From assembly GCA_945903265.1 (NCBI GenBank), contig CAMDNQ010000007.1:90111-154110 (forward strand): DNA of 64,000 nucleotides, given 5' to 3'. A program made the translations under genes and the position numbers. Positions 32,669 to 41,128 of this stretch are shown here, piece after piece (position 1 is the stretch's first letter; the number at the start of each line of letters is the position of its first letter). Source of the DNA: Candidatus Sulfopaludibacter sp. SbA3. Its GTDB lineage: Bacteria; Acidobacteriota; Vicinamibacteria; Vicinamibacterales; UBA2999. Under the pieces are notes generated by a model. That model was not told where the DNA came from, ran no database searches, and saw only the letters and a program-made list of their open reading frames with translations.

Positions 32669-34900
32669 GTGCCTGATCGCCGCTCTGAGCGCCTCGTACG
32701 TGTGGCCGTGGTTGCCGGCGTTCTTGTCACGCTTGCCGCCGAATCATCCCTGGCACAGGAGCCGCGGGCGGCGCCCGCCGGGCGCCGCGTGATGTCGGCC
32801 GAACGCCTGCGAGACGGCGAGCGGGTCGTCCTCGACGGCGTGCTCGACGAGGCGGCCTGGATGCGCGCGCAGCCGGCCGCCGATTTCATTCAGCAGGATC
32901 CGATCCTGGGCGGCACCCCGACCGAACGCACCGAGGTCCGCATCCTCTTCGATACCGAGCGCCTGTACATGGGCGTGTACTGCTTCGACTCCGAGCCGGA
33001 TGATCTCCGCGGGAACGCCATGAAGCGCGACGCGTTCCTGCCCGCCGACGATCGGTTCATGTGGACGATGGACACGTTCCTGAACCAGCAGAGCGGGTAC
33101 TTCTTCGAGATGAATCCGGCAGGGCTGATGGCGGATTCGCTCATGGGCGCCGGCGGCATGGACCGCGCGTGGGACGGCATCTGGAACGCGCGCGTGCGCG
33201 TGACCGACACCGGGTGGACCATCGAAATCGAGATTCCGTTCCGCACGCTGAACTTCGATCCCACCGCCCCCGCCTGGGGCATCAACTTCCAGCGGACCAT
33301 CCGCCGCAAGAACGAAGAAAACCTCTGGACGGGTCACGAGAGGAATCAGGGTCTCTTCCGCATGGCGAATGCGGGACTGTTGCTCGGCCTCAGCAATGTC
33401 ACCCAGGGCCATGGCCTGGACATCAAGCCGTACGTCGCGTCGACGACATTCGATGCGCCAGGTGCGACCCCAGCCCGGGCACTGAACACGGACACCAACG
33501 TCGGGGTCGACCTGGTCTACAACCTCACTCCGGATCTCCGGGCGAACCTGACGGTCAACACCGACTTCGCGCAGACGGAAGTGGATCAGCGGCTGGTAAA
33601 TCTCACGCGATTCCCGCTGTTCTTTCCCGAGAAGCGCGACTTCTTTCTGGACGGCTCCACCTTTTTCCGTCCCGAACAGATGACCGGAGTGGTGCAGCCC
33701 TTCTTCAGCCGCCGGATCGGCCTCGACGAGAACGGCGCGCCCCAGAAGATCGACCTTGGCGCCAAGCTCACGGGACAGGTGGGTGCCCAGGACGTCGGAT
33801 TTCTGCACGTGCGGACCGCGGAGGAAGGGCTCGCGCCGGGGGAGGACTTCAGTGTGCTGCGCGTCAAGCGCCGCGTCCTGGCGCAGTCGTACGTCGGGAC
33901 TTTCTTCAGCCGGCGGCACGCCAGAGGGAGCCGTCGGCCCAACGACCGACCCGACGACCGGCTGACCGCCGGCTTCGATGCACATCTCGAGACATCCCGC
34001 TTTCGCGGCAACAGCAACCTGGAGCTGTCGGGATTCTTTGTCTGGAACAGCAATCCGCTGAACACCGGAGACAACAGGACGTACGGCGCGCAGGTCGACT
34101 ATCCCAACGACCGCTGGAGCGGCCGCTTCACGTTCACCGAAGTGCAGCCGAACGTGAACCCGGCGGTCGGCTTCACGCGTCGGCGCGGCTTCCGCGAGTA
34201 CAACTCGAACGTGCGCTTCGCGCCGCGGCCGGCAGGGCATCCGCTGATCCGCCAGTTCACGTTTTCGTCGGCCAACGATGTCAAGAGCGGCATGGACAAC
34301 CGCCTGCTGACGCGCGTGGTGGACGTCACCGCGTTCCGAATGCAGCTGCACTCGCAGGACAGCGTCGAAATCCACGTCGTCCCCAGCTACGAGCGGCTCG
34401 AGCGCGATTTCGAGATCAGCCAGGGCGTTGTCCTCAGGACGGGCGGCACGCACTCGTTCACGCGGTACAGATTTCAGGCCGCCAGCGCGGATCAGCGCGT
34501 GCTTTCCACGCAATCCAGCGTCGAAGTCGGCCGATTCTTTTCCGGGGAACGGCAGGAAGTGATTACCAGGCTTGCCCTCAGGCCGCGGCCCGGCGTGTTG
34601 CTCAACCTCGAAGGTGAGTGGAACGGAGTGGATTTACCGGAAGGACGCTTCGAGACGCGCGTGCTTCGTGCGATTGCCGACACCCAGTTCAGCCCGTGGA
34701 TCTACCTGGTCAACAACATCCAATTCGATTCAGTCAGCGCCAACATCGGGTGGCAGGCGCGCCTGCGCTGGATCCTGCGGCCAGGCAACGACCTCTTCGT
34801 GGTCTATCTGCACAACTGGCATGACGACGTCCTGGAGAATCGGTTCATGACCGTCGAGCGCCGCGCGGCCACCAAGTTCGTCTATACGCACCGGTTCTAG
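32669..34900 (+). CDS. DUF5916 / CBM9-like outer-membrane protein
   Basis: 743 residues. A signal peptide (VRVAVVAGVLVTLAAESSLAQ) is followed by a carbohydrate-binding family 9-like domain (VVLDGVLDEAAWMRAQPAADF, TEVRILFDTERLYMGVYCFD, TGWTIEIEIPFRTLNF). Then comes a DUF5916 region with FPEKRDFFLDGSTFF and a long C-terminal part of alternating strands ending in FVYTHRF, an outer-membrane barrel signature. Function unknown; these proteins are linked to surface polysaccharide or peptide use. The start is GTG at 32669. Confidence 0.85.
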   Translation: MPDRRSERLVRVAVVAGVLVTLAAESSLAQEPRAAPAGRRVMSAERLRDGERVVLDGVLDEAAWMRAQPAADFIQQDPILGGTPTERTEVRILFDTERLYMGVYCFDSEPDDLRGNAMKRDAFLPADDRFMWTMDTFLNQQSGYFFEMNPAGLMADSLMGAGGMDRAWDGIWNARVRVTDTGWTIEIEIPFRTLNFDPTAPAWGINFQRTIRRKNEENLWTGHERNQGLFRMANAGLLLGLSNVTQGHGLDIKPYVASTTFDAPGATPARALNTDTNVGVDLVYNLTPDLRANLTVNTDFAQTEVDQRLVNLTRFPLFFPEKRDFFLDGSTFFRPEQMTGVVQPFFSRRIGLDENGAPQKIDLGAKLTGQVGAQDVGFLHVRTAEEGLAPGEDFSVLRVKRRVLAQSYVGTFFSRRHARGSRRPNDRPDDRLTAGFDAHLETSRFRGNSNLELSGFFVWNSNPLNTGDNRTYGAQVDYPNDRWSGRFTFTEVQPNVNPAVGFTRRRGFREYNSNVRFAPRPAGHPLIRQFTFSSANDVKSGMDNRLLTRVVDVTAFRMQLHSQDSVEIHVVPSYERLERDFEISQGVVLRTGGTHSFTRYRFQAASADQRVLSTQSSVEVGRFFSGERQEVITRLALRPRPGVLLNLEGEWNGVDLPEGRFETRVLRAIADTQFSPWIYLVNNIQFDSVSANIGWQARLRWILRPGNDLFVVYLHNWHDDVLENRFMTVERRAATKFVYTHRF

Positions 34901-34921
34901 CCGCTCGCGTAGAATGGCGCG

Positions 34922-36388
34922 GTGCCTCCGCGCGTCAGGTTTGCTCCGTCTCCCACCGGTTTCCTTCACGTGGGCGGCGCGCGCACCGCGCTCTTCAACT
35001 GGCTGTTCGCGAAACATCACGGCGGCACGTTCGTGCTGCGGATCGAAGACACCGACGTCGAACGCTCGTCCGACGACATGGTCGCGGGGATCCTCGAAGG
35101 TCTGCGCTGGCTGGGGCTCCAGTGGGATGAGGGTCCGGAGGTCGGCGGACCGCACGGTGCGTACTTCCAGTCGCAGCGGCTCGATCGCTATCGCGCAGCG
35201 GCGGCGGCGCTCGTCGCCGGGGGCCACGCGTACTCCTGCTACTGCTCCCTGGAACGGCTGCGCGAGGAACGCGACACGGCCGAGGCACGCGGCGAGGCGT
35301 GGCAGTACGACCGCGCGTGCCTGCGTCTGCCTCCCGAGCGCATCGCCGCGCTCGAAGCCACGGGCGCCCCGCGCGCCATCCGGTTCAAGGTGCCAGAGAC
35401 AACCACCGCCTTCGCCGATGCGGTGCACGGGCGGATTGCGTTCGACACGCGCACCATCGAGGATTTCGTCGTGCTGCGATCCGACGGCCACCCGACCTAC
35501 CACCTGTCGGTCGTCGTCGACGACATCGACATGCAGATCACGCACGTGATCCGCGGCGACGATCACATATCGAACACGCCCAAGCACGTCATGCTGTTCG
35601 AGGCGATGGCCGCGCCCGTGCCTGTCTTCGCGCACGTGCCGCTGATTCTCGGCGCCGACAAGAAGCGCCTCAGCAAGCGGCACGGGGCGACGTCGGTCAC
35701 CGAGTACCGGCGGCAGGGCTATCTGCCTGACGCAATGGTGAACTTCTTGGCGCTGCTCGGATGGTCTCCGGGGGATGACCGCGAGGTCATGTCGCTCGAC
35801 GATCTGACCGCCGCGTTTTCGCTGGAAGGGATCAGCGGAGGGAACGCGGTCTTCAACACCGAAAAACTCGACTGGATGAACGGGCAGTACATCGCGAAGC
35901 TTCCGGTCGATCGGCTCGCGGCCGCTGTCGTTCCGCTGATGACCGATGCCGGCGTTCCCGTGCCCGCCGCGAGCGAGTGGGTCCACAGCCTTCTGGAGCT
36001 GCTGCGTCCCCGCGCCAGGCGGCTCGTCGACTTCGTCGAGCTGGCGAGGCCGTATCTCGTCGACACCGTCGACTACCAGCCCGAGGCCGTCGAAAAGCAC
36101 CTGGGCATCCCCAACCTGGGCGATCACCTCGCCGCGCTCGCCATGGCGCTACGGACCACGGATCCCTTCGATGAGCCACATGTGGAAGCGGCGGTGCGTG
36201 GAACGGCAGCTGATCGGGCAATAAAGGCCGGGGTGCTCATCCACGCGGTACGGGTCGCGGCGACCGGTAGAACGACCAGTCCAGGTCTTTTCGAGGTGCT
36301 GGCCCTGCTGGGTCGCGACCGCACGGTTCAGCGAATCGAAGAGCTCGTCAACTTTCTTGCCACGCGGACCGCACAAAGCTTTTCCTGA
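34922..36388 (+). CDS. gltX: Glutamyl-tRNA synthetase
   Basis: 488 residues, normal for the bacterial enzyme. Charges tRNA-Glu. The HIGH-like motif is in FAPSPTGFLHVGGARTALFNWL; the KMSKS-like loop is ADKKRLSKRHG. The second half contains the anticodon-binding domain. The start is GTG at 34922, eight residues before the HIGH region as usual. No tRNA-Glu is in the window. Confidence 0.96.
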   Translation: MPPRVRFAPSPTGFLHVGGARTALFNWLFAKHHGGTFVLRIEDTDVERSSDDMVAGILEGLRWLGLQWDEGPEVGGPHGAYFQSQRLDRYRAAAAALVAGGHAYSCYCSLERLREERDTAEARGEAWQYDRACLRLPPERIAALEATGAPRAIRFKVPETTTAFADAVHGRIAFDTRTIEDFVVLRSDGHPTYHLSVVVDDIDMQITHVIRGDDHISNTPKHVMLFEAMAAPVPVFAHVPLILGADKKRLSKRHGATSVTEYRRQGYLPDAMVNFLALLGWSPGDDREVMSLDDLTAAFSLEGISGGNAVFNTEKLDWMNGQYIAKLPVDRLAAAVVPLMTDAGVPVPAASEWVHSLLELLRPRARRLVDFVELARPYLVDTVDYQPEAVEKHLGIPNLGDHLAALAMALRTTDPFDEPHVEAAVRGTAADRAIKAGVLIHAVRVAATGRTTSPGLFEVLALLGRDRTVQRIEELVNFLATRTAQSFS

Positions 36389-36415
36389 ATAATTTACCCA
36401 GTTACACGGTTGCTG

Positions 36416-36440
36416 ATGGCACGCCGATATTGCGTGCCAT
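36416..36440. promoter_or_regulatory. Perfect inverted repeat upstream of a sigma-54-type promoter
   Basis: ATGGCACGC-N7-GCGTGCCAT, 9-base arms. It lies 28 bases after gltX and about 112 bases before the expected start point of the sigma-54-type promoter at 36514, the usual distance for an enhancer-binding activator site. No T-run follows, so a rho-independent terminator for gltX is less likely but not excluded. Confidence 0.45.
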
Positions 36441-36513
36441 CGCGTCGGACGGTATTTCCCTTCGATCTAAGTGCCTCTACTGCTGAGAGTTAGCGGCACT
36501 CACTCCTGAGCCG

Positions 36514-36529
36514 TGGCACCTCAGTTGCA
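36514..36529 (+). promoter_or_regulatory. Sigma-54-type -24/-12 promoter of the KGG gene
   Basis: TGGCACC-TCAG-TTGCA: GG and GC are exactly 10 bases apart, and it departs from TGGCACG-N4-TTGCA only at one position. Predicted start near 36540, about 73 bases before the start codon at 36613. Same promoter class as that of the small basic gene at 14384. Confidence 0.6.
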
Positions 36530-36612
36530 GCCGACCTGCCCGAACGAGGCTGGCCCGGCCGTGTCGTGGAGGCGCGGGGGTGCCGGCAGGTAATTAGTGG
36601 CAGGAGGTCAGT

Positions 36613-36885
36613 GTGGCTAAAGAGGATCGCGGATTCGCCTCGATGGATCGCGTGAAGCAGCGCGAGATTGCCAGCAAAGGCGGCAAGGCAGCCCACCAGA
36701 AGGGCACCGCTCACGAGTGGACGAGCGAAGAGGCGCGCGAGGCCGGCCGCAAGGGCGGGATGGCAAGCCATCGCCGTCGCAAGGAACTGGGCGAGGGAGA
36801 GACGGACGTTACCGGCGCGGCAGGCAGCGAGTCCCCGATGGACGAGCGCTCCGGCGGCGACGATTCCAGCGAGCAGATTCGCTAG
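36613..36885 (+). CDS. KGG-motif stress protein
   Basis: 90 residues, highly charged. Two KGG repeats (REIASKGGKAAHQKG; REAGRKGGMASHRRR) match the general-stress/con-10-like family found in stress-induced bacterial proteins. The start is GTG at 36613 with AGGAGG upstream. The tail is acidic and glycine-rich. A role in desiccation or stress is assumed from the family, not shown here. Confidence 0.85.
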   Translation: MAKEDRGFASMDRVKQREIASKGGKAAHQKGTAHEWTSEEAREAGRKGGMASHRRRKELGEGETDVTGAAGSESPMDERSGGDDSSEQIR

Positions 36886-36937
36886 CAGTTCTTCGAGTTA
36901 GGCCGGCGACATTTCGAGCGGCCGGGCGTGCATTGCG

Positions 36938-36967
36938 TTGCGCCGGGCCGCTTCTTCTTTGTACAAT
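36938..36967 (+). promoter_or_regulatory. Sigma-70-type promoter of tRNA-Gln
   Basis: TTGCGC (36938-36943) and TACAAT (36962-36967) with 18-base spacing, start near 36974, about 33 bases before the tRNA. Plausible by position. Confidence 0.4.
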
Positions 36968-37006
36968 CAGTGGTTCCTGCGGCCAGGGTGCTTCCGCACC
37001 TACTAC

Positions 37007-37080
37007 TGGGAGGTCGTTCAACGGTAGGACACCACGCTCTGGACGTGGTTATTGGGGTTCGAATCCCTACCTCCCAGCCA
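37007..37080 (+). tRNA. tRNA-Gln (anticodon CUG)
   Basis: 74 bases: acceptor TGGGAGG/CCTCCCA, D-arm GTTCAACGGTAGGAC, anticodon stem-loop CCACGCTCTGGACGTGG, T-arm GGGGTTCGAATCCC, then G and encoded CCA. Reads CAG codons. Confidence 0.95.
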
Positions 37081-37120
37081 CACACAAGAAAAAGGCCGGT
37101 CTCAGCATGGAAATCCGGCA

Positions 37121-37473
37121 ATGAGTCTGGGAGTCCCCGCATCGGCGGCCACTCCAGTGGGTCGGTTCCGCATCGTGGCCTTCTGGGAGGGCATCTCGTT
37201 TCTGCTCCTCCTGTTCGTGGCGATGCCACTGAAGTATGGATTCGGCGTGGACATGGGGCCGTCAGGATTGTGGGCATGGCTCACGGCGTTCTCTTCCTGG
37301 GATACGGCGTGACACTCGCCTTCGCCGCGCGGCGCCTGGGTGCGCGTCGCACCCTGCTCGCGTTCGTGCTCTCGGTCGTTCCCGGCGGGACGTTCTGGCT
37401 CGAGGCCCGACTGCGGCATGACGAGCGCGAGCTCGAATTCGAACAGCAAGCCAGATCTGAGGGAGTCCCGTGA
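37121..37473 (+). pseudogene. DUF3817 membrane protein, broken by a one-base frameshift
   Basis: Two frames carry one protein. The first gives RFRIVAFWEGISFLLLLFVAMPLKYGFGVDMG, the second AVRIVGMAHGVLFLGYG and further helices to LRHDERELEFEQQ. Together they fit the DUF3817 layout. One G is missing in the run at 37255-37258, causing a stop 54 bases later. Whether this is a genuine mutation or a sequencing error cannot be decided here. Its end overlaps the S1 gene start (GTGA), which suggests the true frame is the second one. Confidence 0.75.
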
Positions 37474-38393
37474 GCGAGCAGGAAGAAGATTTCGCGGCGA
37501 TGTTCGAGGCGTCCGTCAAGGCGCGTCGAGTCACGCAGGGCCAGACCATCGACGGGACGATTGTCGCGATCGGACCTGAGGTGGCACTGGTCAGCATCGG
37601 CGGGAAGAGCGAGGCGCAGATTGAGGTTGCCGAACTGAAGGACGAGGACGGCGACATCGAGGTGTCCCTCGGGGATCGCATTCAGGCGGTCGTCGTCTCG
37701 ACCAGCGGCGGAATCACGCTGTCGCGCAAAGGCGTCCGCAATGCCGAGACGCAGCGCGAGCTGGAACACGCATTCCGGGCCGGACTCGCGGTGGACGGCA
37801 GAGTAGAGAGCGTCAACAAGGGAGGCTACGACGTGCGCATCGCCCGCGAACGTGCCTTCTGTCCGCTCTCGCAGATCGACATCGCTCGCACCACCGACCC
37901 CGCGGTCCACGTCGGCAAGACCTATACGTTCCGCATCATCGAGTACAGGGACGGCGGCACGTCCATGGTCGTCTCGCGGCGCAAACAGCTCGAAGCGGAG
38001 CAGCGGACGAGCGCTGACGCCGTCCGCACGTCGATCGTGCCAGGCGCGGTGCTGCCAGGCCGCGTCGCGTCGGTGGTCGACTTCGGCGCCTTCATCGACC
38101 TCGGCGGAGGTATCCAGGGCCTTCTTCACATATCCGAGATGAGCTGGTCGCGCCCCGCTACTCCGGGCGCGGTGGTCGCCGTCGGCGATCAGCTCACGGT
38201 CAAAGTGCTGCGTGTGGACGAGGGCGCCGGGAAGATTTCCCTCGGGCTGAAGCAGCTGCAGGAGGATCCGCGGAGCACCGCAGGCACGGCCGCCAGTGCG
38301 ACCGCACCAGAGGACGCACCCGCGCCCGGCACGGCCGCGACGTCGCTGGGGTCGCTTGGCGACAAACTGCGAGACGCGCTCAAGGGGTCTTGA
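37470..38393 (+). CDS. S1-domain RNA-binding protein (three repeats)
   Basis: 307 residues. The first S1 domain (about 20-85) begins GQTIDGTIVAIGPEVALVSIGGKSEAQI; the second (about 105-175) DGRVESVNKGGYDVRIARERAFCPLSQI; the third (about 190-260) PGAVLPGRVASVVDFGAFIDLGGGIQGLLHISEM. It resembles a shortened ribosomal S1-like protein with single-stranded RNA binding. It overlaps DUF3817 at the start, and ends 14 bases inside the convergent VOC gene. Confidence 0.88.
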   Translation: MSEQEEDFAAMFEASVKARRVTQGQTIDGTIVAIGPEVALVSIGGKSEAQIEVAELKDEDGDIEVSLGDRIQAVVVSTSGGITLSRKGVRNAETQRELEHAFRAGLAVDGRVESVNKGGYDVRIARERAFCPLSQIDIARTTDPAVHVGKTYTFRIIEYRDGGTSMVVSRRKQLEAEQRTSADAVRTSIVPGAVLPGRVASVVDFGAFIDLGGGIQGLLHISEMSWSRPATPGAVVAVGDQLTVKVLRVDEGAGKISLGLKQLQEDPRSTAGTAASATAPEDAPAPGTAATSLGSLGDKLRDALKGS

Positions 38394-38859
38394 CGGCCGC
38401 CTCGATAGCCGCGACATCAATCTTCTTCATCGTCATCATCGCGTCGAAGGCACGCTTTGCCTCACCGCCACCAGCGGCCAGCGCATCGGTGAGTGCGCGC
38501 GGCGTGATCTGCCAGGACAGGCCCCAGCGGTCCCTGCACCAGCCGCATGCGCTTTCCTGGCCGCCATTGCCGACAATCGCGTTCCAGTAACGGTCCGTCT
38601 CTTCCTGATTGTCCGTCGCGACCTGAAAGGAAAAAGCCTCGCTGTGCCGGAACGCCGGGCCGCCGTTGAGACCGAGACAGGGAATGCCCACCACGGTGAA
38701 CTCCACCGTCAGCACATCGCCCTTCTTGCCGCTGGGATAGTCACTCGGCGCCTCGTGAACAGCAGTCACTTTACTGTCCGGAAACGTGGCCGCGTAAAAA
38801 CGCGCCGCGTCCTGCGCGTCTTTGTTGAACCAGAGGCAGATCGTGTTCTTTGGCTTCAT
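38380..38859 (-). CDS. PhnB-like VOC family protein
   Basis: 159 residues. Begins ICLWFNKDAQDAARFYAATF and contains GLNGGPAFRHSEAFSFQV and ESACGWCRDRWGLSWQI, hallmarks of the PhnB/DUF1338-neighbouring group of VOC proteins often labelled 3-demethylubiquinone methyltransferase-like. Enzymatic role unknown. Its tail shares 14 bases with the S1 gene on the other strand. Confidence 0.85.
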   Translation of the reverse strand: MKPKNTICLWFNKDAQDAARFYAATFPDSKVTAVHEAPSDYPSGKKGDVLTVEFTVVGIPCLGLNGGPAFRHSEAFSFQVATDNQEETDRYWNAIVGNGGQESACGWCRDRWGLSWQITPRALTDALAAGGGEAKRAFDAMMTMKKIDVAAIEAAVKTP

Positions 38860-38916
38860 GATCCGTAATATTCTCACGCGTACGCCGCCCCGTATAGCGA
38901 TTGGACCGTAGTTATC

Positions 38917-39687
38917 ATGCCCATATCCGCGATGTCTCTCGTGATCCTGATCGCAGGCGTCGCCCTGTCCGTCGCCGGGATGCTTCTCGTACGCCGCCTG
39001 ATACCGCTTGAGAAGCTGTCCGAGAACAACGACTACGTCAGCTTCACCTTCTCGATACTGAGCCTGATCTACGGCATCTACCTCGCCTTCACGGTGGTGG
39101 TCGTCTGGCAGCAGTTCGAGGACGCCGAGGCGACAGTCGCGAACGAGGTCGTCCTGCTGGCCACGGCGTGGCGCAGTGTCGAACCATTCGCACCCGACGA
39201 TCGCCAGCGCATCCGGGGCCATCTCACCGACTACACCCGGGGCGTCATCGAGGAAGACTACCCGCGGATGGAGCGCGGCCTGACGTCCACGTTCAACGAG
39301 TACTACGAGCAGATCTGGTCGGACTTCTATCAGATCGAGTTTGACAGCAGCGATGGGCGCGCCGCGATCTACTACGGGGAAGCGCTGACCCGCCTGAATG
39401 AATTCGCGATCGCGAGGCGCGCGCGCATTCTCGCGAGCAACGCGTCGCTGCCCCGGAGCATGTGGGTCCTCCTCATCATCGGCGCCGCCGGCACCATCAT
39501 GTTCACGTGGTTCTACGGCACGCACTACGTGTCCGTTCAGATTGCGGCCACCACGTTCCTGTCGGCGGTGATTATCTACGCGGTGCTGCTGGTGGCGATG
39601 CTGGAGTATCCGTTCGGGAGCGGAGTACGAGTGAGCGACGAACCCTATAGAGAGGCGCTCGAACGGTTCGAAGCGCTTGAGAATTAG
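38917..39687 (+). CDS. DUF4239 (bestrophin-like) membrane protein
   Basis: 256 residues. Four helices: LVILIAGVALSVAGMLLV, FTFSILSLIYGIYLAFTVVV, then near the C-terminus WVLLIIGAAGTIMFTWF and FLSAVIIYAVLLVAML. FEDAEATVANEVVLLATAWR is typical of DUF4239 bestrophin-like proteins. Likely a channel or a related function; not tested. Confidence 0.82.
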   Translation: MPISAMSLVILIAGVALSVAGMLLVRRLIPLEKLSENNDYVSFTFSILSLIYGIYLAFTVVVVWQQFEDAEATVANEVVLLATAWRSVEPFAPDDRQRIRGHLTDYTRGVIEEDYPRMERGLTSTFNEYYEQIWSDFYQIEFDSSDGRAAIYYGEALTRLNEFAIARRARILASNASLPRSMWVLLIIGAAGTIMFTWFYGTHYVSVQIAATTFLSAVIIYAVLLVAMLEYPFGSGVRVSDEPYREALERFEALEN

Positions 39688-39716
39688 CGCGCGACCGCTC
39701 GCCTCTCGAGTCCTCC

Positions 39717-40367
39717 CTACCGTCCCTCGAGCAGTCCGTACTCGACGACCCGCGTCGTCGGGTTGCCGAACGCATCGGCGGTATAGCGGATCCGGCGCCC
39801 GTTTTCGTCGAGGATGCTCAGCGAGGGCTCGAAGAGCAGGCCCCCAGGATTCCCGTTCGGCACACGCGCTTCCATCACGTAGAGCTTCTTGTCGTGCAGG
39901 TAGATGCCGATGACCGACGTGGTCTTGTCCGCGTTCTTGATGTGCAGCTGGTGTCCCGTGATGCCGTCGATGGTCCCGATCATGTCGTAGGTGATGTCTC
40001 CGCCCATCTTGCGGTACCGCCACGCTTCCCACGACACCATCGCTCTCATCTCGGCCACGGCTTTCATCTCGGTGAGATTGACGACCGTCATCGTGTATCG
40101 GCCCGGGCCCTCATACGCGGTGTAGACGCGGGCCGGGTACTTCAGCCCCTGTCGCGACTCCCACATGGAGGTCGTGATCGCCGGCTTTTCAGGAAAGACG
40201 ACGAAGAAGGAGTCGGTGCGGTCTTCGAACTCGACCCACTGCGCGCCGCCCAGGCTGGTCGACGTGCCGCGGCTGCCGGCAACCAGCGGCTCCTGGGCCA
40301 TCACGCGCATGGGGAGTGCAAGGGCGGTAACAATCAGGGCGGATGCGACGACGGTCCGTGGAACCAC
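39717..40367 (-). CDS. Secreted hypothetical protein
   Basis: 216 residues with a signal peptide (VASALIVTALALPMRVMA). The remainder is strand-rich (VEFEDRTDSFFVVFPEKPAI, GHQLHIKNADKTTSVIGIYLHDKKLYVME), resembling a lipocalin-like or PsbP-like fold without any clear assignment. Confidence 0.7.
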   Translation of the reverse strand: MVPRTVVASALIVTALALPMRVMAQEPLVAGSRGTSTSLGGAQWVEFEDRTDSFFVVFPEKPAITTSMWESRQGLKYPARVYTAYEGPGRYTMTVVNLTEMKAVAEMRAMVSWEAWRYRKMGGDITYDMIGTIDGITGHQLHIKNADKTTSVIGIYLHDKKLYVMEARVPNGNPGGLLFEPSLSILDENGRRIRYTADAFGNPTTRVVEYGLLEGR

Positions 40368-40395
40368 GCTTCACCTCCGGGGTTGTGAGGCGACT

Positions 40396-41097
40396 ATGAT
40401 GAACTCGCGCGCCCTGCCGCGCAAGCCGGCCGTGACGTATTCCCCTGCATCAAAGACGCGGCTCACCGACCGCGATCTCGCCCGTTTTCCTGGCGAGTCT
40501 CTCTTCGAACGCCTCGCCCGCGCCGTGTGTCATGCCGGCTGCCTGCCGCGCAAGGAGCTGTACGAAGCGTGGGAAATGGCGCGCCGCGTCCGCCGCGTCT
40601 TTCGCGGCGGCCGCATTGTCGATCTGGCCGCCGGGCATGGCTTGCTCGCGCACGTGCTGCTGATTCTGGACACTTCATCCAGGAGCGCGCTGTGCGTCGA
40701 TACGACGCTGCCGCCCTCGAGCGTCAAGCTTCACCAGGTGCTGGTCGAGGCCTGGCCGCGGCTGGCGGGACGGATCGCCTTCATCGAAGGCCCGCTCGAA
40801 TCCGTGTCCCTGTCCGGGGACGATATCGTCGTATCGGCGCATGCGTGCGGTGCGCTCGCCGACCTCGTTCTGGATCGCGCTTCGGCTGTACGCGCCAGGA
40901 TCGGCGTGCTCCCGTGCTGCCACGATCTGGCGGTCAACGACACGGGAGCGCTGGAGGGATGGGTGGATGGCCCGCTGGCTGTCGACATCGTGCGCGCCGT
41001 GCGGCTCGAACAACATGGCTACCGCGTCCGGACGCAGACGATTCCGACGTTGATCACCCCGAAGAACAGGCTGCTCCTCGGCGAGGCCCGAGCGTGA
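40396..41097 (+). CDS. Methyltransferase, METTL25/RRNAD1-like
   Basis: 233 residues. The SAM-binding segment is RIVDLAAGHGLLAHVLLIL; a GVLPCCHDLAV motif matches the PCC-H signature seen in METTL25/RRNAD1 proteins. Substrate unknown. Two ATG codons (40396, 40399) are possible starts. It lies divergent from the secreted protein with 29 bp between. Confidence 0.75.
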   Translation: MMNSRALPRKPAVTYSPASKTRLTDRDLARFPGESLFERLARAVCHAGCLPRKELYEAWEMARRVRRVFRGGRIVDLAAGHGLLAHVLLILDTSSRSALCVDTTLPPSSVKLHQVLVEAWPRLAGRIAFIEGPLESVSLSGDDIVVSAHACGALADLVLDRASAVRARIGVLPCCHDLAVNDTGALEGWVDGPLAVDIVRAVRLEQHGYRVRTQTIPTLITPKNRLLLGEARA

Positions 41098-41128
41098 GGA
41101 CCTGTATGCGCCTGCCGCGCAGGGGGAG

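Noticed and set aside
32744-34513. A 589-codon antisense frame opposite the DUF5916 gene
   Set aside because: Shadow of GC-rich coding; no signal, domain or ribosome-binding site.
36417-36434. A second sigma-54-like site, TGGCACG ... TTGC, within the inverted repeat
   Set aside because: GG and GC are 12 bases apart, not 10; the match arises from the palindrome itself.
32490-37080. tRNA-Ser or tRNA-Gln as an island attachment site
   Set aside because: No integrase, direct repeat of tRNA 3' end or foreign gene block nearby.
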